Shown piece after piece: positions 21,689-34,307 of a stretch of DNA of 64,000 nt (position 1 is the first letter of the stretch; each line of letters starts with the position of its first letter). The stretch lies in the NCBI GenBank assembly GCA_030247885.1, contig JAPDRO010000028.1, positions 62,001 through 126,000 of the forward strand, read 5' to 3'. The stretch is from Taxawa tesnikishii (nom. ined.) (taxonomy: Eukaryota; Ascomycota; Dothideomycetes; Dothideales). Both the position numbers and the translations under genes were made by a program. The notes below the pieces were generated by a model, which worked only from the letters and a program-made list of their open reading frames with translations, was not told the DNA's origin and did not search any database.

Positions 21689-24600
21689 ATGTCGACACTG
21701 GAACCTGCCTCGGCGTCCTCATCTCGCAACCCTCTGTCTAAACTGAAGCGGAATCGCAAAGGAAATGAAAACGCCTCCACAAGCTCCCTTGTCAGCAGTT
21801 CTGTTGATGGTGACGGCTCAAGCAATGGATTGAGGTCATCCGTAGATGGCGCTCTGGAGAAGCTGAAACAGCGCGCCCGCAGATCGGTGGACGACAGACG
21901 CACTTCTGCGTCATCCGATGGAAGGCGCAACAGTGCAGGCTCTGAGCGGCGTCTGTCTCAAGTATTATCTGGTGGGAGAAGGCGCCGAAAAGATAGAGAT
22001 GCAAGTGGGAATCGCCCGGCCAGTATGTTCCTGGACGAGCCTTCTCCTGGCGAGTTGCAGCGTTCCGGAAGCGAGTATTCATTGGGCCTCAACGACAGCG
22101 GTCGCAGCAGTCTGCTGACCGAAGACTCGGACAACGAAGGGTGTGTTTTATCTCTGTTGCTTTCCTCTAATCCATCTGATATTCGTGTCCACTGTCGTTG
22201 CACGACGAATACGGTGGAATACGCGCTCGGCTAACGGCTCGAGCCGATTTGCGGAGGGTTGGTGATCAATCCCTGGCATCAGCTCGTTTGAGAGCCCGAT
22301 GTCAACGTCAGCTATCCACGCCGCGACACCGCCCACGCACAACTCCGTCCAAGGACAGCTGCTGGTCGGCTTTCCTCAAACACCTGGCGTTGCGTCGCTT
22401 CCCGTCATCGTTCACGACCCGACCGATTTTTTGCACGCTTGCTATTTGTCTTGGCTAACGATACCCACGCAACTAGACCGCCTGCACGACCCACTCTTTC
22501 CCCTCACGATTCGCATGCTGGGTACCTGACTCTATCCTCACCTCTTATAAAAGCCCAAACAAGCCCTACCGGTAACGCCAGTGAGGGACCCGAGCCTAGT
22601 ACCGCGCAAATCTCTAGTATCGACAGCGTTCAAGGCGACGCCGAAACTACCGCAACAACGGATACCCTGGCAGCCGCAGCCCCTCCTCCATTGGAACGCG
22701 CTCAATCCCCGACAGACAAGTTCAGTAGGGTTTTCACTCTGCCACGCAAGAAAGTAGGAGGCTCTACGGAATCCGTAAATAAGAGCAGCGGTGGAGGTGG
22801 TGGGTTAGGTGGACTGCTTGGTGGAGGAAGCAGGAGGAATAGCCTAACCCAGAAAGAGGCTGAGAGGATTGAGGCCCAGCCTGAGCAGCAGGACGAAACC
22901 AAGACATCAGAAGAGCGTCCCACAACTCCGCAGGCATCCGGCGGTCAACCTCGCATAAATACTACCGTGCTATCTACGCCTCCAAACCTGGTCAGCGCAC
23001 CCACAACGCTGATTACACCACCAACACCTACGGAACCTCGACAGCCACAATCGCCCACTCCAACAAAAGAATCAAATACGGCAAGGAACACTCTCTCAGC
23101 TGTCAACACGTTCCCACGTGCGAACGCGGCCTCTCAGAAGCGCAACAGGTTGTCGAACCTGCCATCCAGCAGACTGTCTAATGCGGTCTCGGCGAACATC
23201 TTGACACCCACAATCGAAGAAGCGAAAACGCCCGGTGGCACTCTGACCTCTCCATCGGGCCCTGGTGGTTTCTTCAATTCGTTCTTTCCGCTGCACAAAA
23301 CGCTGCCAACCAGCTCAGCAACAGCATCAATACCTCCATAGGACCCAACCAAAAGAACAAACAGCCCGAACCAGAGCGCGTAGGAGGAGCTGGCGGAGAA
23401 GAAGTGATTCCTGGCCCTGAAGACCAATCAAACGTCGAGACCACAGGCGAAAAGAGGCAGCCTGCAGTCGAGACCCTTGGAAAGGGAGAGCTCAGTCTTA
23501 GCCATCTGGGTATTACCGACAGCTCCGATACAAGCCCGATGACGTCCAAAGTAGACGTTTCGGAGACCACTACCTCCAATGCAAATTCCGTGGAAGAAGA
23601 TGCTGCAGCGCGTGCAGTGTCGGTAGCATACGAGACGCCCGTCCAACAAGCTGTCGCGCAAGCCCAAGGCGGTCGTCCTCTCTCGGTAGCCTCTGCCGAT
23701 GGCGTATCTGGCGATCAGACACCGCCGCGTGCCATGACTGGCGTCTTTAATGGAGGCGAAGTCAAGCGAAGTGGCAGTGTTCGAAGCAGGATCAGCGAGC
23801 GCAGGAATAGGAGGCATAGGGGCAGCTCTGCGACTACCGGCGGCACGCTCGCGGCGGTCATCAGTGCCAGCACCGCGACCCTCAGTAATCCTGGCGCGAG
23901 TGGTGGCCACCGGTTGCCGGGTTTCGCAGTGGCGAGCAGCAAGCGCAACAAGGATTTCCATCAGCTGTTCAGGAGTGTGCCAGAAGACGACTACTTGATT
24001 GAAGACTACAGCGCCGCTCTTCAGCGGGACATCCTGCTTCAGGGTAGGCTCTATGTCTCCGAAGGTCATATCTGTTTCTCGAGTAACATCATGGGCTGGG
24101 TCACCAACTTGGTCATCAGCTTTGATGAGATTGTCTTGGTCGAAAAGAAGAGCACCGCCGTCATCTTTCCCAATGCCATCGTCATTCAAACACTGCATGC
24201 GCGCAACGTCTTTGCAAGTCTCATGGCACGAGAAGCGACCTATGACCTGATCATCGGTATCTGGAAGACCAGCCATCCGAACCTGAAGAGCTCACTGAAT
24301 GGTGTTGCGCTCGACGATTCCGGCACTGGCGATAAGACCGAAAAGGCGGAAACCATGGGCTCTGACGAAGGGTCCTCGGACGGTTCCGACGATGATGTGT
24401 ACGACGAAGATGCAGATGAAGACGACATGGGCAGCTTCACCGAAGCTGGTGGAAATGGTAGCATTGCGGGCAGCGATATTGCCGACGCGGCCAAACCTGT
24501 CAGTCGCAAGACCTCGGCCCAGCCTGTTGGTATTGGAGAGAAACAGTCGAACGGTACTCCGAGTGGTCTCGCCAACGCTGATGCAGTCGTGACCGGAGCC

Positions 24601-25866
24601 GCAGTAGGCGCCGACTATCCAGGACCGCCTACACACGGTGCTACAGAGTGCGGCGACGAATCCACACATTACGACAAACCTCTCATAGACACCACCATAC
24701 CGGCACCACTTGGCAAGGTGTACTCTATGGTCTGGGGTCCTGGCTCTGGCAGCTTCATGAGCAAGTGGCTCGTCGACGATCAGAAGTCCCGCGAGGTATC
24801 ATACGAAGACAACAAGACTGGGATGGACGACACTCACCGCACATTCACGTACTCGTACATCAAGCCGCTCAACGCGCCTGTGGGGCCGAAACAGACAAAG
24901 TGTATTGTCACCTGCACGCTGGAGCAATTCGATCTCGACAAAGCGGTTTCGGTGAACTGCAGCACGCAGACGCCTGATGTACCGAGCGGAGGCATCTTCA
25001 CGACGAAGACAAAGTACTGTATGATGTGGGGTCCCGACAACACGACGAGGTTTGTAGCCAGTTGCACAATCGAATGGACGGGCAAGAGTTGGCTCAAAGG
25101 TAAGCTTTACCCCGTCACTTCCTCTTCAACCTTCCTCTCCTCTTGCCGTTCTTTCCATCCCTGTCGTCAGTCTCTCATCTAACTTTTTCTGGTATAGGAC
25201 CGATCGAGAAAGGTGCCAACGACGGCCAGACCCAATACGTCAAAGACTTGACCACCGCCCTCCGCTCCGCCGTCACAACCAAGCCACCCGTCAAAGGCGT
25301 CGCCACTGCGCGCGGCGGCAAAGCAGGCAAGGGCAAGCGTAAGAAGGAAACCTTTGACACCGCCGGCACCGAAGCCGCGCGCGCCGCCGAAGCAGAGAAG
25401 CAGAAGCAGCAGGAAGCCAACTGGGGTCTTTTCGAACCCTTGCGCGGAACAGTGCCGGGTCTCGAGACCGCCGTGGGTGTGCTGAGACCGGTGCTGAACT
25501 CGCAGGTCCTGGTCGTCGTGCTCTGTCTGCTGCTGGCATGGACTTGGATCTTCCCTCACGGTGGAGGGGCGGGGGTCGCGGCGCGGTCGGCATGTCGAGA
25601 CCGGAACGCATGGCTGCGTACGAGGAGATTTGGCGGCGTGAGGAGAGCGAGCTGTGGGATTGGCTTGAGGAGAGGACGGGGTGAACGGGCTTGCGGCGCC
25701 GCCGCGGGTCGACAGCAGAAAGGCGGCCGCGATGGGGAGGAAGTTGGGAGATGAGAAGGTCAGTGAGCGGCAGGTGGACGACGCGATCAGAGTCACGGAA
25801 CAGCGGTTGGAGGCTTTGAAGGAGGCCGTGGAGAAGAAGAAGAAGCAGGGGAAGAGGAAGGCTTGA
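21689..25866 (+). CDS. LAM-type sterol transfer protein (GRAM + VASt + TM; Ysp2/Lam-like)
   Basis: Exons 21689-22140, 22477-25099 and 25198-25866 encode about 1248 aa. A long Ser/Thr/Pro-rich disordered N-terminus precedes a GRAM domain near residue 645 (FHQLFRSVPEDDYLIEDYS, HICFSSNIMGW), an acidic linker, a VASt/StART-like domain near 865-1060 (IDTTIPAPLGKVYSMVWGPG, TKYCMMWGPDNTTRF) and one membrane helix near 1124 (VLVVVLCLLLAWTWIF), then a coiled coil. Such LAM proteins sit in the ER at contact sites and move ergosterol to the plasma membrane. Three single-base deficits must be allowed for: T run 23285-23287, G runs 25566-25569 and 25678-25681. With them the length is 3747 nt, divisible by three. 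Intron 1 is long (336 nt). Confidence 0.88.
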
Positions 25867-26186
25867 AGTTTGGGCTTGATTGGAACGTTGCATGGCACGA
25901 TTGGGAAACTCCTCCCTCTCCTAAGGAACTTTTTCTCGTATGTTGCAGTTTTTCCGTATCGTGATACCGTATGGCTGCTGGCGTGTTTGCTGCAGCCGGC
26001 GTTCTTTCTCGTCTGTTAGGAATACCTGAGAGTCAATGAACTCTTCTTCTATCCCCTTGACGTCCGTCTGCTACCCTTAGGCAGTCCCCTCAAAACTCAT
26101 CAATCATCTGTTGTGTATGCAGTCTAGACATTATGTCCCCTTCGACTTTGCAGGATCCAAATATGGTGTTTGTTGGATGAAATGCA

Positions 26187-27159
26187 TCAGTAGATGACCG
26201 TGTCCTCGTCCGCTTCGACGATGACGTCGCCAGTGTCGTCGATGCTTTGTTTCCGCTCGCGTCCCGCAGTTCCATCAAGCTCGTCCTTCGCTGTCTCTGC
26301 TGTCGCGCCTTCTTGCGCTGCCTCGCCTGCGGCATCCTCGGCCGTACCATCCGTCCCACCCTCCCTGTCTTGCTCAGCGGGGTTGCCGTTCGTCCCTTTA
26401 TCTTGTTTCCCGTCCCTCTTCGTTTGATCCCCGTCTCCACCCTCCCTTCCTCCCCCTTCCTCCCGCCATCTCCTCATCTTCTCGTCAAACTCCTGCAACT
26501 CACCCTCAACCAGCTCCTCCGCGTCCTCTCGCTGCCTCTTGATCCTCTCCTCCTCGTCCGGCCTCAGATCCCAGGGCCGATAAAACAGTTTGGGCTCCGC
26601 GGCCGTGCTCAGGAAGTTGGCCGTCGCGAGGAGGTTCGCGTGTCGGAGGCGCATGCCGACCTCGTCCACCTCCCTCTGCTCCCTCCGCCTCCGTTCGCGC
26701 GTCGAGCGGAGCCGGGCCTCTTCGCGCTTGCTCAGTTCCTCCTCCTTCCTCTTCGCCTCCTCGCGCTTTCGGTCCTCGATCTCGGCGCGCCGTTTTTGGG
26801 CCACGGAGGTGGGTTTTGCGGGCCTAGGAGGGCGCCGAAGAGGCGCTGGGACCGCTTCTTCTCGTCCACGGGCCGTGTGCTCCGCTCTGTGCGTGAGGGC
26901 TTGCGGGTGCTGTCGGGGTGTGTTGGCGGCTCCGGGGACTCGTTTTGGATTGCGTGTGTTGCGGATGGGGGGCGGTGTCGGGGTCCTGTGGTGCTGACGT
27001 CGCATCTTTTGGCGCGTGTTGGGACGGGGATACGCTGATTCGTGCGCGTTTGGGAGAGCTAGGGGAGAGGGAGGATTGCCGACGTTTGAGGGTCGGTGCG
27101 CTGGGTGAGGGAGGTGCGTCGGGTGGTACGACGGATGAGGCGACGGTGGATTCAGCCAT
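26187..27159 (-). CDS. Pinin/SDK/MemA-domain protein
   Basis: This single-exon gene encodes about 324 aa. After a Ser/Pro-rich N-terminus with a basic patch (SPKRARISV) comes the pinin/SDK conserved block: DEKKRSQRLFGALLG, then a long Arg/Glu/Lys helix (KRRAEIEDRKREEAKRKEEE), RIRHANLLATA-like sequence (MRLRHANLLATANFLS) and LFYRPWDLRPDEEERI. The C-terminus is acidic and repetitive. Pinin-type proteins are nuclear and linked to the exon-junction/ASAP-PSAP splicing machinery. The block is readable only across two frame changes, at the G runs 26934-26937 and 26820-26822, each consistent with one missing base; restoring both gives 975 nt. Confidence 0.75.
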
Positions 27160-28038
27160 TGTTCGGCTGTGTTGTGCGACGTTGGCAGCGAGTGTGGGGG
27201 AGAGAGGACGATGGATCGGTATAGAGTGAGTGTGGACGTGGATGAGTGCGGATGTGGATGAATGTGAACGTGGATGTGGAGTTGAATGCCGGAGGCAGGG
27301 CAGGAGCGTTCGGTTGGCGCCTGAGGGCCGTCCCGCGGCTAAGGCTGAGCTAACCGTAAGAGGCCTCGTGTCGAAGAGCTGTTAGATCATCGAAGCTTTT
27401 GAGGCTCCTCTTCGGATCTTTCAACCATGGCTCTCTGTCGTGGGCGGATGTGTCCCCGACATACTCTGCCGAGGCCACCCGTTCTCTCTCTGGAGGGCTC
27501 CTGCTCTGGTCTTGCAAAAGTGATGTCGCTCGCCATCGGTCATCGGCATGTCCCTTCCGCCGACAACCAGGCCGCAGTCTGATATCTAACACCGCGGAAC
27601 GCAGCTGCACCTTCGGCGCGGTTATGTTTACCTTTGTAATACATGGATTCCTAATTCTCGGTGATCTTCACCTCTTTTCTCGCTGAGAGTCGGCTCCGGA
27701 AGTGGAGTACCTTTGTAATCCAGAAGACAGATGGTTGTTGCTTAGCTAAGCTGGGTTGGACCTGGAACTTCTGGACCCCTGCGCGAGGGCGTGTTGTTGT
27801 GTCATCGTAACCTCAGTGGGGAAGGCTGTCGTGCTGCTGCTTCCAGGTCACGGCAGCTGCAATTCATCCGGCACATGCCAATTGGGTCGTGAGCATGAGC
27901 ATTGGGCCACAAATGGAGGGGTCCAAATACAAAAGAGCTTTCGAGGAAGCGCTCACTCTCAGCTTCCAACTTACGCCTCCATCGCAAAGCTATTATTGTC
28001 TAATACTCCACAGCAATCCCGATCGACGCTAAACCATC
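27160..28038. other. Intergenic between divergent genes, nothing recognised
   Basis: This stretch separates the pinin-like gene (minus) from the dehydrogenase (plus). It contains the two promoters. Short frames exist but none looks like protein. Confidence 0.4.
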
Positions 28039-29265
28039 ATGGCAAACACAATGGCCTCCAACAAGGCTGCTTGGATCAACGAGCCCAAGGGTACGTGGCC
28101 CGTCGAGCACTGGTGCATGCTTGATTTGGGAGCTATGCCGCGGATCTTGGTGGTGTACTGACTCCTGCCAGGTAACCCTCTGAAGGTTGATCACGCCAAC
28201 CTGCCTACTCCTGCTGCAGACGAAGTCGTGGTCAAGAACTCTGCTGTAGCAGTCAACCCCGTCGACTGGAAGATCCAGGACACCGGCTACTTCATCAAGG
28301 ACTACCCCAACATCCTGGGCACTGATGTCGCTGGCGTGGTACGTGGTCTTCTATCCACCCGACGGCTCCGTCGAACATCAGCACATGATTGTTCTGCGCG
28401 CTACTCCAGAAACTGTGACAACGTTCTGACCCCCGCCAGGTATCGGACGTCGGATCTGACGTGAAGCACGTCAAGAAGGGTGATCGCGTCCTCGCCCACT
28501 GCTTCGGTCTGGGCACCGGCAAGCCAACCAACGCTGGTTTCCAGCATTACAGCGCAGTTCCCGCTATTGCCACCGCCAAGATCCCCGACAACATGTCCTT
28601 CAACGACGCAACCGTTCTTCCTCTCGCCATATCTACCGCCGCTGCGGGTCTGTACCAGCCCGGCTACCTCGAACTCCCCTTCCCTACCTCCTCCCCAAGG
28701 ATTCAGGCAAGGTCATCGTCGTCTGGGAGGCTCCAGCTCCGTCGGCAGCACTGCGATCCAGCTTGCCGTTGCTAGTGGTGTGGACGTCATCACGACCGCG
28801 TCGAAGAGGAACCACGACTACGCCGCGAATCTGGGCGCAAAGGGCGTTTTCGACTACAACAGCTCCTCCGTCGTTGACGATGTGGTCAAGGCGGTCAAGG
28901 ATAGCGGAAAGCAGTTTGCGGGCATCTACGACAGCATCTCACTGCCAGAGTCATTCAAGCACGTCTTCGAGATCGCACAGAAGCTAGATGGAAGCAAGAC
29001 TATTGCCACCGTTCTCCCACCTCCAGAGAAGGTCCCAGAAGGTCTGGAACCGAAGGGCGTTTTCGCCATCACGGTCGGCACTCAGCACAAGGACGTCGGA
29101 GAGGCCGTGTGGCAGAAGTTCGTGCCAGGCGCGCTCGAGGACGGAAGTCTGAAGCCATTACCTGAGCCCCTGATCGTCGGCAAGGGCCTCGAGAGTGTCC
29201 AGAAAGGTCTGGACAAGCAGAGGGAGGGCGTTAGCGCAAAGAAGGTCATCATCGAGTTGGAGTAG
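28039..29265 (+). CDS. Medium-chain (zinc-type) alcohol dehydrogenase/quinone-reductase-like
   Basis: Exons 28039-28090, 28172-28338 and 28440-29265 encode about 348 aa. The GroES-like N-domain (VNPVDWKIQDTGYF, NILGTDVAGV, KKGDRVLAH) is followed by a Rossmann domain with WGGSSSVGSTAIQLA. No catalytic zinc Cys/His set is evident, so this is the zinc-less MDR group common as stand-alone reductases or as trans-acting enoyl reductases in fungi; no polyketide synthase is nearby. Between 28693 and 28727 two homopolymer runs (CCCC, GGG) each lack one base: the short middle frame reads KDSGKVIVVW and fits the family exactly. With both bases the length is 1047 nt. Confidence 0.88.
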
Positions 29266-29548
29266 GCTCAGGCGCAAAGAGTTTTAGCTAACACAGCTAC
29301 TGCCGTTACGACTGAACGAACATGTGCAAGCAAGTCTTGAAATGACTCCAATCAGAGCCTTCTGCCACTCAAAAGTCCATCTATATGGTGTCCTCAACAG
29401 TTGTTGTTCGGGCTGTTAAGCTACGGTTCGAATGCGTGAAATGCATATGGTATGACATGTTAGTTAGTAGCAACGAAATCCTGTGTTCAGATCCTATACC
29501 GAGGCGGCATTCGTTAGCCCTTCCGTAGGAGGGTCTTTCCGAAAAAAA

Positions 29549-29561
29549 TATATATATATAT
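29549..29561. repeat. (TA)n tract
   Basis: A short TA dinucleotide tract preceded by seven A, between the dehydrogenase and the HAD hydrolase; simple sequence only. Confidence 0.8.
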
Positions 29562-29602
29562 GTGCCAAGAAATGATCGCCATTGAGGTGGTTTCGAAACT
29601 CC

Positions 29603-31009
29603 ATGCCCAAACGTTCCCCTCTTCCTTATATGGCAGCGCTCGTGTCACCGTTCGCATTGCGGTCTTTTGCAAGGCCGACAGGCTTGAGATGCGCTTCGCG
29701 CGCCATCCGAACTGCTGCGCAGTGGCAGACATGCCAGCGACGCTCACTACTCACTTCGAGCGACAAGCGCAAGCCTCCGGACTTTGCGTTTGCATTCGAG
29801 TAAGGTCACATCCCTAGAACCGTACATGGTACAGGCTGACAGTTTGAAAGTATTGATGGTGTACTCGTCCGTTCCTCCGATGCTCTCCCTCGCGCGCACA
29901 AGGCGCTGTCGTACCTCCAACGCGAAGGCATTCCATTCATCCTCCTCACCAACGGCGGCGGAAAGTATGAGTCGGAAAGGGTTTCGGACTTGTCGAAGAA
30001 ATTGGGAGTGGAATTGGACGTCAGCATGTTCGTGCAGAGTCATACGCCATTTGCGGAGATGAAGGATATGCACGATAAGACGGTACTGGTTGTCGGAGGG
30101 AACTACGACAAGTGCCAGCTCGTTGCACAAGAGTAGGCTTAGCCTCCATCAAGCCCCTACACACGGAAGACAGAGAACTGATCCAGCCATCAGATACGGT
30201 TATAAGAACGTGGTCACGCCGGGCGACATCATCTGCGCGCATCCGGAAGTCTGGCCCTTCGCGGAAGTGTTCAAAGACTACTACGAGTCCTTTGCACGTC
30301 CTTTACCCAAGCCCATCGACGCCAAAGACGCCTCCAAATCCCTCAAGATCGATGCGATTTACGTCTACAACGACCCCGCGACTGGGGTCTCGATACGACA
30401 ATCATCCTCGACCTGCTCCTCTCGCGCCAGGGCATCCTCGGCACGCTCTCGCCCAAGAACAACAACCCGGACCTTCCCAACCGAGGCTACCAGCAGGACG
30501 GCCAGCCGACACTGTGGTTTTCGAACGCGGATTTGTGGTGGGCGGCCAAGTACCACCTGCCTCGGTTGGGTCAAGGAGGGTTCAGAGAGGCGTTCGAGGG
30601 CGTATGGGCCGCTGTTACGGGAGGCCCAAGCATGGGTGTGGAACTGAAGAAGAGGGTCATTGGAAAGCCGTTCTTTGAGACGTATGAGTTTGCGGAGAGG
30701 AGGTTACGTGCACATCGTCAAGATCTGTTCGGCAAGGACGTGGACCCCCTCAGGAAGGTGTATATGGTGGGGACAATCCTGGTGAGAGTCGTGTTCGCTT
30801 CGCGTGTGACATTGGCGCTAACAGCTCTGGCAGAATCGGACATTCGCGGTGGAAATACGTATGAGAGTCCGTATGGCAGCAAATGGTCGTCCATCTTGCT
30901 GAAGACGGGCGTTTATCAGGAGGGTACAGAACCGGCGTGGAAGCCGACGGTGCTTGTGGACGATGTTTACGATGCTATAAACTGGGCTATAGAGGATGCG
31001 AAAAAGTGA
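29603..31009 (+). CDS. HAD-superfamily hydrolase, CECR5/HDHD5 type, mitochondrial
   Basis: Exons are 29603-29799, 29851-30132, 30194-30781 and 30834-31009 (introns 51, 61 and 52 nt), about 414 aa. An Arg/Ser-rich presequence (a second ATG at 29630 is possible) precedes the HAD motif I, FAFDIDGVLVRSS, with Asp66 as nucleophile and split by intron 1. Motif II is FILLTNGGG; late motifs VYMVGDNP-ESDIRGGNTYESPYGS contain the GD(N)PxSD metal-binding element of the type IIA subfamily. CECR5 homologues are mitochondrial phosphatase-like proteins of unclear substrate. Single-base deficits at the C run 30374-30377 (restoring DPRDWGLDTTI) and the G run 30769-30772 (restoring MVGDNP) make the length 1245 nt. 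Confidence 0.87.
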
Positions 31010-31256
31010 CGGATTCCTCTAGTATACCCTCAAAGTAACTACAAGTCTTTTTGCTCGTCCTTAAAAATGCCATCACGTGCAATTGTTTGCGGCCTTACGT
31101 CATGCTCGGATTCTGCGGAGATCTGAAAGTGAAGTCTGGAAGCAGAAGCAACCGGCGGGCTTTCTACCGCATTCGCCGCCGCAAACAGAAACCATGGCTG
31201 CCCATTGCACGCTGCAACACATACTCTCCCGATGAGATACGAACACTTGTCGAGAC

Positions 31257-32633
31257 ATGGCTCTCGACCAACAGCGCAATTGGACCATTTCCATGGCCGA
31301 AAACCTTGAAGCAGTCAAAAAGCGAGCCCTCAGTAGCGGCATGACAACACCACAAGGCCTGGAGAAGATGGCTACTCTGAGCCTGCGGCCAGCACAACCA
31401 TTAGTGAACGAGCCTGTATCTCACGGATACCACTCCGAAGGGCCTGCATACCTCCCCGACGAGATCATACTGGATATCCTAGGCTACGTCTGCCGCGACC
31501 AACACGCCCAGCAAACCCTCCACACCTGCTGTCTTCTCTCACACCAATGGTTCGAAGCCGCCGTCCCCTTCCTTTACGCGCGTCCGCACCTCTACGGGAA
31601 GAACTTTGACCCCTTCGTGCGCGCCATATGTCCCTCGATCAACCTGCACGTGCGCAAAAGCCCACTGTCGGAGCTGGTCAAGGTGCTGAATATGGGCAAC
31701 CTGGTGCACCAGGGCAGCAAGAGCTTGACTGCAAGACTGTTGGGACGGACGAAAGCGAGTCTGGAGGAGTTTGTGGCGCCCCAGGCCAGCTTCGCCATCA
31801 ATTGCTACCCGGCCTTGAGCAAGTGCTCGAAGCTGAGGGCGCTGGACCTGAGCCTGGTATCCGAGAGCGCGAGTCTGCAGACGCTGTTCAACACGGTCCG
31901 GCATCTGGAGAACCTGACGACGTTGCGCTTGCCCCGGAGTTCGGGGTTCGGGCCCAAAGTGGAACCGAATTCTATCGTCTGGCCGCCGAGGCTGGAGAGG
32001 TTGTATCTCAGCGGCGGGATCGATGCACACTTCCTCTACGGCGTGGTACACTTTCCGGACACCCTGCACGAGCTGACGATCGAGCACTGTCCGCTCGCCA
32101 AAGGCCACGCCATCCGCCAGCTTCTGGAGACGATAGCAAGGGAACAGGTGCCGCTGAGATACATCCGGATATCGCACATGCCGCGCCTGGGCACCAACAG
32201 CCTCGATCACGTACTAGCACTCTTCCCAAACTTGGAGCGTCTCAGCGTCAGCATCGACTACGTAACGCCCGCCCTCTTCGACCTCTCCTTCCAACACCCC
32301 AGCAGCCTGAACAACCACTCACTTCGCGTATTGGAACTTACGAATTCAGGTAACCCGGGCGTGGAGGATAAGCTCAGTCCACTGGATATCATGATCGCGA
32401 TCGACGAGGGAAGTCTTCCGGCTCTGAGGCAGCTGAGGGTTGCGAAGAGCTTGAGTTGGACGCATTCGGGCATGGCGGAGGATCTTGATGCGTTGGGGGA
32501 TGTACTGCAGGAGGCTAGCAGGAGGGATTACGACGAGAGGAAGGGCGTTTTCGGACCCGAGAAGATGTCGGACGAGCGATATGCGACTGCGGATTGGAAG
32601 AAGGTGGCGGGCGTTTGGACCATGGATGGATAG
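31257..32633 (+). CDS. F-box protein with leucine-rich region
   Basis: A single exon encodes 458 aa. Around residue 66 is an F-box (YLPDEIILDILGYVC), followed by a conserved fungal pattern (LSHQWFEAAVPFLYARPHLYG) and an irregular leucine-rich region (LRALDLSL, LENLTTLRLP, LERLYLSGG, LHELTIEHCP, LERLSVSI, LRVLELTN). F-box proteins recruit substrates to SCF ubiquitin ligase through Skp1; the target is unknown. The next in-frame ATG, at 31293 (MAENLEAV), is an alternative start and may be the better one because sequence before it looks weakly conserved. The frame is intact. Confidence 0.85.
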   Translation: MALDQQRNWTISMAENLEAVKKRALSSGMTTPQGLEKMATLSLRPAQPLVNEPVSHGYHSEGPAYLPDEIILDILGYVCRDQHAQQTLHTCCLLSHQWFEAAVPFLYARPHLYGKNFDPFVRAICPSINLHVRKSPLSELVKVLNMGNLVHQGSKSLTARLLGRTKASLEEFVAPQASFAINCYPALSKCSKLRALDLSLVSESASLQTLFNTVRHLENLTTLRLPRSSGFGPKVEPNSIVWPPRLERLYLSGGIDAHFLYGVVHFPDTLHELTIEHCPLAKGHAIRQLLETIAREQVPLRYIRISHMPRLGTNSLDHVLALFPNLERLSVSIDYVTPALFDLSFQHPSSLNNHSLRVLELTNSGNPGVEDKLSPLDIMIAIDEGSLPALRQLRVAKSLSWTHSGMAEDLDALGDVLQEASRRDYDERKGVFGPEKMSDERYATADWKKVAGVWTMDG

Positions 32634-34307
32634 CAAAAGCGCAGGGAAGGTGTTTTTATGCGTCACGTATTACGATCAACGGCCTTAGTGTTCGAGTACT
32701 TTGGGTTTGAGCGCAAAGCAAGCCAAGGGGATAGATATAAAGACAAATCGGGCATTTCTTACCCATCACCAGATCGAAAATCCTCGACTTCCGAGGTGTC
32801 ACATGGTTGTTTGTTTTCCTTGTCTTTGAATCCATCCCGAACTACATTCGACGCGTTTTCTTTTCTTCCGTGGTAGGCGATGCTACCTGGTGGTTCCTCG
32901 CCGCCCAGCATATCCTCTGCATGGTCTTCCTTGCGGTGCACTGACTTGCTCTTCCTCTCTTTCGGAACCCTCTCTCGTCGAGACTTGTCAATTCGCAGCC
33001 AACATCCCCTCTTTGACTCTTCGTCGAGCGTGTGCCTTTCCTGCTAGAGCAATCACCACGACCAGCGTTGTGAGTCTGAGGTCGGAGTCCGTTTTTTACA
33101 CGCTTCTAGGCTGGCTCGAAACGGACTCCAAAGGCTCAAGGATGAGGGCGGAATCAGGAGAGTTGAGAGAAGTTGGGTCAGATATCAGGCTTCGAGAACT
33201 CGAGCCACGAGTCTTCGGCAGCTCTTGTTCGAGCTTGGCCCCCATGGCATAGCCGCCCAAAGACAGTGGTCGCAACTCGCCCTTGGGTCATTCTATGAGT
33301 GCGTGTTCATGTTCTCGTGTCCCGCTGCGTTGCTTGGATGGACTTCGGGTGAGCTTCTTGAGGATTAAACCGCCCCCGGTCAACTTCCCGGTAACAGCAT
33401 AGTATCTCCCGCCCTACGGTGTGCCATTCGATGTGGCTCGTGCTGTGAGGGTATTCAGCGATGCGTTCGTACTCTATACGGCACGAACTGTCTTGCTTCT
33501 TATACTGACCGCCCCGTGGTCCGGTCTGGCCGAGGTGGACGCAGAGACTTCGGAGACTCATGGTCGCGTCACCTGCTCGTCCCAAAATGGGATCTGGTGT
33601 GTTTTGGTTCGTCCATGGCAGAGCGTTCCTTCGGTTCACAACGTCTTTTCTCGCAGAGCTTTTGTGGATGCACTGCCTTTTCCTCCTTTTCAGCTCGATG
33701 CAAATTTCCGCTCCAATAAGTCCAATATCATACAACCCTTCCAGTCACTAGAAGGATAGGTTGGGGGCGGTTTTTTTCGGTCTGTCACCTGGTGACATGC
33801 GGACCAGTGTTGAAGGCTTCTTTCCCAAGATACACATACCCTTCCCTCATTGAGTCTGTTGAAGGATACACGCCTGGCACCGTTCAGCTTACTCTTGAAG
33901 AGAGCAGTGCGAACCGAGTCCTGGAGGGTGCTCTTTAACATTTGGGAAGGTCGCGCTAGACGCCACGGTAGAGAAGTGCGAAAAGATATAATCCTGGAAA
34001 GACATGATCAGGGTTGATGTAGAGGAAACTCCAGATTGGTACACGATGCTCAGACGCACCACTCGCCATCTTGCAACGCAGGCCGGCATCTTTGGATCTG
34101 CTGGCTTGGAGGATTGTTATACCCGGCTCGAGACTATGGTCCAGGTGCGTCTCGACGACGCTATCGTGGTGCGCGATGCGGTAATAAAATGGGCGGAAAA
34201 GGTTGTGTCCGTGTTTATATAGCCGCGAGCTCCTGTGTGAGTCCCACACACATCTTCTACCTAGCTCGACAGCTGCTGACTACGGATTTTGAAGTCTGCT
34301 CTTCGAT
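32634..34307. other. Long gene-poor stretch
   Basis: No gene can be supported in these 1.7 kb. The most protein-like frame is 34004-34222 (+), about 72 codons (VEETPDWYTMLRRTTRHLA), with no recognised domain. Other frames are chance-like. Confidence 0.35.

Noticed and set aside
26247-27038. Long plus-strand Leu/Arg-rich frame opposite the pinin-like gene
   Set aside because: It mirrors the GC- and AG-rich coding strand of the pinin/SDK gene; composition explains the openness.
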